20,494 nucleotides of DNA, taken from contig JAZNCE010000011.1 of the NCBI GenBank assembly GCA_045587385.1, positions 1 through 20,494 of the forward strand, read 5' to 3'. Below, piece by piece: positions 13,964 to 20,494 of this stretch. The translations under genes were made by a program, and so were the position numbers. Positions within the stretch are counted from its first letter, which is position 1, and every line of letters begins with the position of its first letter. The stretch is from SVQP01 sp045587385. Its GTDB lineage: Bacteria; Bacillota; Clostridia; Oscillospirales; CAG-272. The notes beneath the pieces are model-generated. The model worked only from the letters and a program-made list of their open reading frames with translations. It was not told the origin of the DNA and did no database searches.

Positions 13964-15349
13964 ATGTCCGAATCCAAAAAAGACCTTTTAGGTTACAAAA
14001 AGACCAACTTCTATGAGGTTGCTACCTCCGAGCAGATCCAGGCTGCTTACGACTACTGCGTAGGCTATGCAAAGTATCTGGACGCTTCCAAGACCGAAAG
14101 AGAAGCTGTTGCCACCTCTATTGCCATGGCAGAAGCACAGGGCTACGTTCCCTACACCTTTGGCATGGAGCTTACAAAGGGCGGCAAGTATTACTATAAC
14201 AACCGCGGCAGATCGCTGTTCTTGTTCCGCATCGGCTCTGAGCCCGTACAGAACGGTATTCGTATCTGCGCAGCGCACATCGACTCGCCCAGACTTGACC
14301 TAAAGCAGTCCCCTCTGTATGAGGACGGCGGCTTTGGCTTCTTCAAGACCCGCTACTACGGCGGCGTACGCAAGTACCAGTGGGTTGCTACCCCTCTTGC
14401 TTTGCACGGTGTGATCGTCAAGCAGGACGGCGAGGTCGTCAAGGTCACCATCGGTGAAGACGAGACCGATCCCGTGCTCTACATCAACGATCTGCTGCCT
14501 CACTTGGGCCAGAGCCAGAATGCGCAGCCCTTGGGCACCGCAATCCCTGCAGAGAACCTCAACATTCTGCTGGGCTCCAGACCCTTGGAGGGTGAAGAAT
14601 CCGACAAGATCAAGATGAATATTCTCAATCTGCTTAACGAAAAGTACGGCATTGTAGAGGCTGATTTCCTGTCCGCTGACCTCTCCATCGTTCCTGCCGC
14701 AAAGGCACGTGACGTTGGTCTTGACCGCTCGCTGATCGGCTCTTACGGACATGACGACCGCGTTTGCGCATATCCCGCGCTGACCGCACTCTTTGAGTGC
14801 CCCGACGCAGCCCGCACCACCATGGTTATCCTTGCAGACAAGGAAGAGATCGGCTCGGACGGTGACACCGGTATGCAGTGCGAGCTGCTGCTTGACCTGC
14901 TTTACGAGATCGCAAAGGCATTCGGCGCAAACTACGGTGCCATGAAGGCAAACTCCGTCTGCATGTCCGCAGACGTCACCGCTTGCTTTGACCCCAACTT
15001 CGCAGAGGTATTTGACGGCAAGAACGTTTCCCGCATCAATTGCGGTATCTGCATGTGCAAGTACACCGGTCACGGCGGCAAGGTTGCAACCAACGACGCA
15101 AGCGCAGAGCTTGTTGCATTCATCCGCCGCATTATGGCAAAGGGTGAGGTCGTATGGCAGGCAGGCGACATGGGCAAGAATGACATTGGCGGTGGAGGAA
15201 CCGTTGCAAAGTACATCTCCAAGCACAACATTCCCACCATTGACATGGGCGTTCCCGTGATCGCAATGCACTCCCCCTTTGAGATCGTTTCCAAGGCAGA
15301 CGTATATACCGCACACAAGGCATTCGTTGCCTTCTACAGCTTTGACTGA
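13964..15349 (+). CDS. M18 family aminopeptidase (aspartyl aminopeptidase-like, zinc)
   Basis: The 461-residue product has a complete M18 metallopeptidase layout. His105 is in CAAHIDSPRLDLK (103-115). GHDDRVCAYP (262-271) contains bridging Asp264. DKEEIGSDG (292-300) contains Glu294/Glu295. MSADV (334-338) contains Asp337, and AMHSPFE (434-440) contains His436. These correspond to the two-zinc site and catalytic Glu of the family, which trims N-terminal residues from peptides in a dodecameric cytosolic shell. It is preceded by an optimal AAAGGAGG site 21 bp after the transglycosylase gene. Its codons are more biased (few GCG, many GCA/GCT) than those of adjacent genes, which points to high expression. 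Confidence 0.95.
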   Translation: MSESKKDLLGYKKTNFYEVATSEQIQAAYDYCVGYAKYLDASKTEREAVATSIAMAEAQGYVPYTFGMELTKGGKYYYNNRGRSLFLFRIGSEPVQNGIRICAAHIDSPRLDLKQSPLYEDGGFGFFKTRYYGGVRKYQWVATPLALHGVIVKQDGEVVKVTIGEDETDPVLYINDLLPHLGQSQNAQPLGTAIPAENLNILLGSRPLEGEESDKIKMNILNLLNEKYGIVEADFLSADLSIVPAAKARDVGLDRSLIGSYGHDDRVCAYPALTALFECPDAARTTMVILADKEEIGSDGDTGMQCELLLDLLYEIAKAFGANYGAMKANSVCMSADVTACFDPNFAEVFDGKNVSRINCGICMCKYTGHGGKVATNDASAELVAFIRRIMAKGEVVWQAGDMGKNDIGGGGTVAKYISKHNIPTIDMGVPVIAMHSPFEIVSKADVYTAHKAFVAFYSFD

Positions 15350-16416
15350 TGCTGCACAAGCTCGAACAGATCAAAGATAAATATCTGGCGATGGAAGCAC
15401 GGATGGCAGATCCGTCCGTGCTTTCCGATCCCGCTGCATACTCGGCGCTGATGCGCGAGTATAAAAAGCTGACCCCCATTATGGAAGCATACGAGGCTTA
15501 CATGCGCGCCGAGCAGAACGTGCAGGACGCGCTGGAGCTTTTGGATATGGGTGACCCCGAGCTCAAGGAAATGGCGCAAGAGGAGCTGGCAGATGCCAAG
15601 CAGACCAAAAGCAGACTGGAGCAGGAGCTGAGGCTGTTGCTGCGTCCGCGCAACCCCAACGAGGGCAAAAACCTCGTAGTCGAGATCCGCGCTTGTGCGG
15701 GCGGTGAGGAGGCGGCACTGTTTGCGGGCGTGCTTTACCGCATGTACTGCATGTATTGTGCCAAGCAAGGCTTTGATCTCTCCCCTCTGCACGCCAATCC
15801 CACAGACCTCGGCGGCTACCGTGAGATCACCTTCACGGTCAAGGGAGAGGAGGCATGGTCGCATTTCCGCTTTGAATCGGGCGTGCACCGCGTGCAGCGC
15901 GTGCCCGAAACCGAATCGCAGGGGCGTATTCAGACCTCTACCGCATCCGTTGCGGTGCTGACCGAGGCTGACGAGGTCGAGGTTGAGATCAAGGACTCGG
16001 ACCTTGTGTACGAATCCTGCAAGTCCAGCGGTGCGGGCGGTCAGCATATCAACAAGACCGAGTCTGCCGTACGTCTGACGCACAAGCCCTCGGGCATCGT
16101 CATTGAGTGCGACCAGGAGCGTTCCCAGTTCCAGAACAAAGCAAAGGCACTCATGCTGCTGCGCACCATGCTCTACGATCAGAAATGCCGTGAGCAGAAC
16201 GAAAAGATCGCCGCTGACCGCAAGGGTCAGGTCGGCTCGGGTGACCGCAGCGAAAAGATCCGCACCTATAATTATCCCCAATCCCGCGTCACCGACCACC
16301 GCATAGGCGTGTCGGTCTTCAACATTGACGCATTCGTGGACGGCGATATGACCCCCATCATTGAGCCGCTCATGACCGCGCAGGCGGCACTTGACCTGCA
16401 AAACAGCGAAAATTAA
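15349..16416 (+). CDS. prfA: Peptide chain release factor 1
   Basis: RF1 ends translation at UAA and UAG codons. The 355-residue product is full length. An N-terminal helical domain spans 1-95, and RACAGGEEAALFAG covers 114-127. The codon-recognition tripeptide is P-E-T (186-188) in RVPETESQGR. SGAGGQHINKTESAVRLTH (227-245) has the catalytic GGQ at 230-232, and RTYNYPQSRVTDHRIG (305-320) is near the end. The start shares one base with the aminopeptidase stop (TGATG), and no Shine-Dalgarno sequence is visible upstream, so translation probably depends on reinitiation after the UGA stop. The prmC gene for GGQ methylation, often next to prfA, is not in the window. Confidence 0.98.
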   Translation: MLHKLEQIKDKYLAMEARMADPSVLSDPAAYSALMREYKKLTPIMEAYEAYMRAEQNVQDALELLDMGDPELKEMAQEELADAKQTKSRLEQELRLLLRPRNPNEGKNLVVEIRACAGGEEAALFAGVLYRMYCMYCAKQGFDLSPLHANPTDLGGYREITFTVKGEEAWSHFRFESGVHRVQRVPETESQGRIQTSTASVAVLTEADEVEVEIKDSDLVYESCKSSGAGGQHINKTESAVRLTHKPSGIVIECDQERSQFQNKAKALMLLRTMLYDQKCREQNEKIAADRKGQVGSGDRSEKIRTYNYPQSRVTDHRIGVSVFNIDAFVDGDMTPIIEPLMTAQAALDLQNSEN

Positions 16417-16435
16417 CCACTTTAAGAGGTATATC

Positions 16436-17485
16436 TTGAAAACGCAAGTATTTACCATACACGATCCGCAAGCGGCGCAGGAGCAGCTGCGTGCTGCAGG
16501 ACACATACTGCGCACGGGTGGGCTTGTGGTGTTCCCTACCGAAACGGTCTACGGACTTGGCGGTGACGGCACGAGTCCACAAGCCGCTGCAGATATTTAC
16601 GCCGCAAAGGGTCGCCCCTCGGATAATCCTTTGATCATCCACATAGCAGCCCCCGAGGATGCCGACAAATACGCATACACCACGGAGCTGTATTTCGCGC
16701 TGGCAAAAGCGTTTATGCCCGGTCCTTTGACCGTGATCATGCCCAAGCGCGATAACGTGCCCTCGTCCGTCACGGGCGGACTGGATTCGGTGGCGGTGCG
16801 CTGCCCTTCGCATCCCGTAGCGCGCGCACTCATCCGCGCAGCGGGTACTTGCTTAGCTGCCCCCAGTGCCAATCTCTCGGGCAAGCCCTCGCCTACCGAT
16901 GCGCGCCACGTGGTGCAGGATCTGGACGGCAAAGTGAACGTCATCATCGACGGCGGCGAATGCGAGATCGGTCTTGAATCCACCATCGTCAAGATCATGC
17001 AGGACGAGCAGGGTGAGCCTTACCTTGTGCTGCTGCGCCCCGGTGCCATCACGCACGACGCGCTTTGCTGCGTTTGTCCGCGCGTGGATATTGCACCCGC
17101 CGTGGCAGAAAAGCTTGCCGAGAACGAGCGTCCGCTCTCTCCCGGTATGAAATACAGACATTACGCCCCCACAGCCCCCTTGGTGCTGCTGGACGGTGAG
17201 CATGATGCCGTGCTGGCGTTTCTGCGCGCCGAGCAGGCGGCAAAAAACTGCTGCGTGCTGTGCTACGATGAGGAAACCCCAACCCTTTCGGGCGGCTCTA
17301 TCATTCCCGTAGGCGCGCGCGACGATCTTGCCACGCAGGCAAAGCGTCTGTTTGCCGCATTGCGAAAGGCGGATGCCACCGACGCAGAGATCATTTACGC
17401 GCATCTGCCCCCCATGCAAGGGCTGGGACTTGCGCTGTATAACCGCATGATCCGTGCGGCTGCACATACGATTTTGAAAATTTAA
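16436..17485 (+). CDS. L-threonylcarbamoyladenylate synthase (Sua5 type)
   Basis: This enzyme makes threonylcarbamoyl-AMP from Thr, bicarbonate and ATP for the t6A37 modification of ANN-decoding tRNAs. With a TTG start at 16436 the product has 349 residues, the normal length of two-domain Sua5. AAGAGG lies 6 nt upstream (16424-16429). A further upstream TTG at 16391 would extend the protein into prfA and is less likely. The YrdC domain (about 15-205) contains FPTETVYGLG (33-42), KGRPSDNPLIIHI (58-70), MPGPLTV (94-100) and PSANLSG (143-149). The linker SPGMKYRHYAP (235-245) leads to the Sua5 C-terminal domain. Its position after prfA is common in Firmicutes. Confidence 0.95.
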   Translation: MKTQVFTIHDPQAAQEQLRAAGHILRTGGLVVFPTETVYGLGGDGTSPQAAADIYAAKGRPSDNPLIIHIAAPEDADKYAYTTELYFALAKAFMPGPLTVIMPKRDNVPSSVTGGLDSVAVRCPSHPVARALIRAAGTCLAAPSANLSGKPSPTDARHVVQDLDGKVNVIIDGGECEIGLESTIVKIMQDEQGEPYLVLLRPGAITHDALCCVCPRVDIAPAVAEKLAENERPLSPGMKYRHYAPTAPLVLLDGEHDAVLAFLRAEQAAKNCCVLCYDEETPTLSGGSIIPVGARDDLATQAKRLFAALRKADATDAEIIYAHLPPMQGLGLALYNRMIRAAAHTILKI

Positions 17486-17503
17486 GTAAGGAATATAGAT
17501 TTT

Positions 17504-19717
17504 ATGGCAAAAAAGACGACCAAAGACAAAAAAGCGGTTGAAAAAATCGAATACGCGCCCATACGCCCGCAGTTGATTACCGACACCATCGAAAAAAACT
17601 ACATGCCGTACGTTATGAGCGTCATTATCTCGCGTGCCATTCCCGAGATCGACGGCTTCAAGCCCGCGCACAGAAAGCTGCTTTATACCATGTACAAGAT
17701 GGGGCTTCTGACGGGCGGTCGAACCAAGAGTACCAACGTCGTAGGACGTACGCTGACGCTCAACCCCCACGGTGACGCGGCGGTTTACGAGACCATGGTA
17801 CGTCTGACGCGCGGCTATGAAGCACTTCTGCACCCCTTTATCGACTCCAAGGGTTCGTTCGGTAAGCAGTATTCCTCGGATATGAAATACGCGGCATCGC
17901 GTTACACCGAGGTCAAGCTGGACGCTTTCTGTAACGAGCTGTTCTCGGGCATTTCCAAGGACGCGGTTGACATGGTGGACAACTATGACGGCACGCTCAA
18001 GGAGCCCGTGCTGTTCCCCACCACCTTCCCCAACGTGCTGGTCACGCCCAATATGGGTATCGCGGTCGGTATGGCGTCCAACATCTGCTCTTTTAACTTA
18101 GCCGAGATCTGTGACGGTACTATCGCGCTACTCAAAAAGCCCAATTTGCCCACCGAAAAGCTGATGGAGATCATCAAAGCCCCCGATTTCTCGGGCGGCG
18201 GTCAGATCATCTATGACGCAGAGCAGTTCAAGAGCATCTATAGGACCGGTCAGGGCTCGTTCCGCATCCGCTCGCGCTACACCTACGATAAGGTCAATAA
18301 CTGCATTGACATTCTGCAGATTCCCTACTCCACCACCATTGAGCAGATCATGGACAAGATCGCAGAGCTGGTCAAGTCGGGCAAGGTCAAGGAGATCACC
18401 GATTTCCGCGACGAGATCGACCTCTCGGGCTTTAAGCTGACCATCGATATCCGTAAGGGCACCGATCCCGATAAGCTCATGGCGCGACTATTCAAGCTGA
18501 CTCCCTTGGAAGACAAATTCAGCTGCAACTTCAACGTGCTCATTGACGGTACGCCCAGACAGCTGGGTATTGCCGAGCTTTTGACCGAGTGGATCAAGTT
18601 CCGTACCGTTTGCGTGCGCCGCGAGCTGACGTACGAGCTGGGCGAAAAGAAAGCGCAGCTGCACCTGCTCCTGGCACTTGGCAAGATCCTCTTGGACATC
18701 GACAAGGCGATCCGCATCATCCGCCGTACCGAAAAGGAAGAGCAGGTCATCCCCAACCTGATGGAAGGCTTTACGATTGACGAGATCCAGGCAGAATACA
18801 TTGCCAACATCAAGCTGCGTAACTTGAACAGACAGTATATCTTGAACAAGATCGCCGAGATCGAGGATCTCAAGCGTGAGATCGAGCACTTAGAGGAGCT
18901 GCTGGGTGACGAGTTCAAGATCAAGGCGTATATTGCCAACCAGCTCAACGACATCAAGAAGAAGTACGGCCAGCCCAGAAAGACGCAGATCATTCAGGCT
19001 GACAACGTGCCCGTATTTGAAGAGCCCAAGGTGGAATCCTACCCCGTTTACGTGGTGCTTTCCAAGGAAGGCTATCTCAAAAAGATCACCATGCGCTCCC
19101 TGCAGGGTAACGACGAGCAGAAATTCAAGGACGGCGACAGCCTCCTTACTGCCTTTAACGCGGACAATGCGGACGAGCTGACCTTCTTTACCGATAAGTG
19201 CAAGGTATTCAGATGCAAGATCGACGACTTTGAAACCACCAAGGCATCGCTGCTTGGTGATTTCGTTCCCGCAAAGCTTGGCATGGATGCAGGTGAAAAG
19301 CCTTTGTACGTGACCACGCAGCAAGGCTATCCCGCAGGCACCAATATGGTATTCATCTTTGAAAACGGCAAGGGCGTGCGCGTGCCCGTTACGGCTTACG
19401 AGACCAAGGCGGTGCGCCGCAAGCTGACAAGTGCATACTCGGACGCCTCCCCTGTGGTGGCGATCTTGGACGACACCGACAAAAAGCCGCGTGACATCAT
19501 GCTGATTTCGTCGGACAACCGCGCGATCGTCATCAAGACCGCACTCATTCCCCAAAAGACCACACGTACCTCCTCGGGTGTCACGTTGATGACGCTCAAG
19601 AAGGGACAGACCGTGAGTGCCGTGCAGGTTGACGTGGAGGATACCAAGGGCTATAAGAAGACCAAGATTCCCGCAACCGGCGTGCCGATCGTGGGCGAGC
19701 AACTCAAAATTGATTAA
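17504..19717 (+). CDS. Type IIA topoisomerase subunit A (ParC/GyrA-like)
   Basis: The 737-residue product is the DNA breaking/rejoining subunit of a type IIA topoisomerase. MPYVMSVIISRAIPEIDGFKPAHRKLLY (34-61) opens the winged-helix domain. Catalytic Tyr134 is in AASRYTEVKL, NPHGDAAVYE (87-96) is the quinolone-resistance-region segment, and NMGIAVGMASNI (183-194) follows. A tower/coiled-coil region (about 380-490) leads to a beta-propeller-like tail (about 510-730). There is no QRRGGKG GyrA box, and 737 residues is shorter than typical GyrA, favouring a ParC-like or divergent paralogue. The residue equivalent to Ser83 of E. coli GyrA is Ala92. The start codon has only a weak TAAGGA site 13 nt away. 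The ATPase-subunit partner gene is not in the window. Confidence 0.93.
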   Translation: MAKKTTKDKKAVEKIEYAPIRPQLITDTIEKNYMPYVMSVIISRAIPEIDGFKPAHRKLLYTMYKMGLLTGGRTKSTNVVGRTLTLNPHGDAAVYETMVRLTRGYEALLHPFIDSKGSFGKQYSSDMKYAASRYTEVKLDAFCNELFSGISKDAVDMVDNYDGTLKEPVLFPTTFPNVLVTPNMGIAVGMASNICSFNLAEICDGTIALLKKPNLPTEKLMEIIKAPDFSGGGQIIYDAEQFKSIYRTGQGSFRIRSRYTYDKVNNCIDILQIPYSTTIEQIMDKIAELVKSGKVKEITDFRDEIDLSGFKLTIDIRKGTDPDKLMARLFKLTPLEDKFSCNFNVLIDGTPRQLGIAELLTEWIKFRTVCVRRELTYELGEKKAQLHLLLALGKILLDIDKAIRIIRRTEKEEQVIPNLMEGFTIDEIQAEYIANIKLRNLNRQYILNKIAEIEDLKREIEHLEELLGDEFKIKAYIANQLNDIKKKYGQPRKTQIIQADNVPVFEEPKVESYPVYVVLSKEGYLKKITMRSLQGNDEQKFKDGDSLLTAFNADNADELTFFTDKCKVFRCKIDDFETTKASLLGDFVPAKLGMDAGEKPLYVTTQQGYPAGTNMVFIFENGKGVRVPVTAYETKAVRRKLTSAYSDASPVVAILDDTDKKPRDIMLISSDNRAIVIKTALIPQKTTRTSSGVTLMTLKKGQTVSAVQVDVEDTKGYKKTKIPATGVPIVGEQLKID

Positions 19718-19738
19718 TTTTTGAAAGGATATACAATC

Positions 19739-19912
19739 ATGAGCAAGAACAAGAAAAAGAACAACAAGAACGCCCAGAGCGAGGAGGTCTCCTTCAAGCT
19801 CAGCGGAAAGATGGTCGCCAGAATCATCGCAGGCGCGCTTGCAACACTCCTGGTGCTTGGTACGATCACCATGACCATTATGTACTTCATGGAAAGCTTC
19901 CACGTGCACTAA
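19739..19912 (+). CDS. Small single-pass membrane protein of unknown function
   Basis: The product is a 57-residue protein. Residues 1-13 are Lys/Asn-rich (MSKNKKKNNKNAQ). SEEVSFKLSGK follows, then one hydrophobic helix at about 27-51, and a short ESFHVH tail. The ATG at 19739 has AAAGGA 9 nt upstream. An in-frame TTG at 19721 overlaps that site and is rejected. It is 21 nt after the topoisomerase stop and is the last gene before the terminator, so it is very likely expressed. I do not recognise a family. The positive N-terminus suggests the C-terminus faces outside. The 57-residue length and compact design suggest a membrane-protein modulator, but no function is assigned. Confidence 0.75.
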   Translation: MSKNKKKNNKNAQSEEVSFKLSGKMVARIIAGALATLLVLGTITMTIMYFMESFHVH

Positions 19913-19938
19913 GCCGGAACGCTACATCCCATAAAGTC

Positions 19939-19971
19939 AAAAAGCAGGACGGAGGCACCGTCCTGCTTTTT
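19939..19971. terminator. Strong bidirectional intrinsic terminator between convergent genes
   Basis: A 14-bp perfect stem (AAAAAGCAGGACGG at 19939-19952 with CCGTCCTGCTTTTT at 19958-19971) has a 5-nt loop. It has a T-run on the plus strand and, because of the A-run, on the minus strand as well. It closes the long plus-strand operon 26 nt after the small membrane protein gene. The stop codon of the minus-strand alkD fragment (19970-19972) lies within its edge, so the hairpin may also terminate that transcript. Confidence 0.9.
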
Positions 19972-20356
19972 ATCGTAACCCCTTCAGATAGGCTTTTTGT
20001 GCATCGGTAATGCGATAGCTCTCCACCGCCTTTTGTATGGTCTTGCGGTGCACCCATGCGGATAGTCTGCGCTCCTCCAGATACGGAATTGCGGCATCCC
20101 ACTGCTTTGCCAGCGCGGTGGCAAAATACCACGCAATCATCATATTCACGTAGTATTCCTCGCTTTGCACACCTGCAACCAGCGAGAGGTGATCGGGTGA
20201 AAAATGCTCGTCCGCGCAATACACCATCAGTATCTCGATGCCGAATCGCACCGTGTAGGGGTGCTCGCTTTGCAGATAGTCACGGATATGCGCAAGCAGC
20301 GCATCCCTGTGCTTGGTCAATACCTTGGGGCGCAGCGAGTCGCATACAGACCAGTT
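19970..20356 (-). pseudogene. C-terminal part of an AlkD-like DNA alkylation repair glycosylase
   Basis: From NWSVCDSLRPKV to the stop (128 codons) this matches the C-terminal portion of AlkD-like HEAT-repeat glycosylases, which excise alkylated purines. Recognisable segments are NWSVCDSLRPK (the Trp-x3-Asp pair of the active site), YTVRFGIEILM (a conserved Arg), and EEYYVNMMIAWYFATALAKQ and KTIQKAVESYRI. Family members are about 220-240 residues, so roughly the first half is missing. Upstream in the same open frame the sequence is a repeat element, not AlkD, although the frame stays open from a TTG at 20488 through it and possibly beyond the window. It may be a 5'-truncated pseudogene or an intact gene carrying an in-frame insertion. 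The window edge prevents a decision. Confidence 0.7.
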
Positions 20357-20494
20357 AGCCGTACGGGAGTCGAACCAAGTTGGTTTTGACGAGCAGATTT
20401 TCTCGATCCCTTTATCTTTCCCCTTGGACATATTGCCCATATGCCCTGCGGGAAAAGCTTTTGGGCTCAAAAAAATCTGCTGCGTCAAAACTGC
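20357..20494. mobile_element. MITE-like element with terminal inverted repeats interrupting alkD
   Basis: GTTTTGACGAGCAGATTTT (20383-20401) is repeated in inverted orientation at 20472-20491, with a single inserted base. This bounds a ~109-bp segment with no transposase. The interior has small palindromes (AAAAGCTTTT at 20453-20462; CATAT...ATATG around 20429-20443). Between the left arm and the alkD sequence lies a 26-nt stretch (20357-20382) that, on the minus strand, reads GGTTCGACTCCCGTACGGC, similar to a tRNA T-loop and acceptor side. No target-site duplication can be confirmed because the right flank lies at the window end. Confidence 0.6.

Noticed and set aside
14300..15316. A long open frame on the minus strand opposite the M18 aminopeptidase
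   Set aside because: The Cys/Val/His-rich translation is typical of an antisense frame of a codon-biased gene. The M18 metal-binding motifs identify the real strand.
16391..16435. TTG start at 16391 for the Sua5-type gene
   Set aside because: It lies inside prfA and adds 15 residues not typical of the family; the TTG at 16436 has AAGAGG 6 nt upstream and gives the expected length.
20345..20385. A tRNA gene on the minus strand near 20370
   Set aside because: Only the T-loop consensus is present; the T-stem does not pair and no anticodon or D arm can be placed.

Overview
The window looks like chromosomal DNA from a moderately GC-rich, anaerobic, Clostridia-type member of the Bacillota, possibly an Oscillospirales-like gut bacterium. 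The evidence is strong Shine-Dalgarno sites, frequent TTG starts, TTGxxx-17/18-TATAAT promoters, a whiA/murB/dnaE neighbourhood, coupled sigma factor/BspA-like LRR membrane protein genes, and short palindromic repeats. The genus cannot be fixed from the sequence alone.

Layout. (1) 1-216: an inverted pair of palindromic repeats and a hairpin. (2) 217-3082, minus strand: two different ECF-type sigma factor genes and a single-pass membrane protein with a C-terminal LRR_5/BspA ectodomain. All three are joined by 4-bp ATGA overlaps, so this is a candidate cell-surface sensing cassette. (3) 3249-9473, minus strand: an operon starting from a good promoter at 9507-9535 with a YjjG-like HAD nucleotidase, murB, whiA and dnaE. 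A cluster of stem-loops separated by a GTGATAT motif lies between whiA and dnaE. dnaE itself carries a codon-aligned tandem 42-nt repeat. (4) 9555-11509, plus strand: a monocistronic cytosolic six-hairpin glycosidase-like gene with its own promoter and terminator. (5) 11554-19971, plus strand: a long, tightly packed operon of Gfo/Idh/MocA oxidoreductase, coaE, a membrane-anchored lytic transglycosylase, M18 aminopeptidase, prfA, the Sua5-type tRNA threonylcarbamoyladenosine enzyme, a ParC/GyrA-like topoisomerase subunit and a 57-residue membrane protein. It ends at a strong, probably bidirectional terminator. (6) 19970-20494, minus strand: the C-terminal half of an AlkD-like DNA glycosylase gene. 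Its upstream part is replaced or interrupted by a ~109-bp element with near-perfect ~19-bp terminal inverted repeats and a tRNA T-arm-like junction.

Most of the window is housekeeping: cell wall (murB, transglycosylase), replication (dnaE, topoisomerase), translation (prfA, sua5), CoA synthesis (coaE) and division control (whiA). The most unusual parts are the dual sigma/LRR cassette, the several families of small palindromic repeats (one has invaded the coding sequence of the replicative polymerase, another interrupts alkD), and the UGA-coupled release factor 1 gene, which has no visible Shine-Dalgarno site. No tRNA, rRNA, CRISPR array, transposase or phage gene was found.
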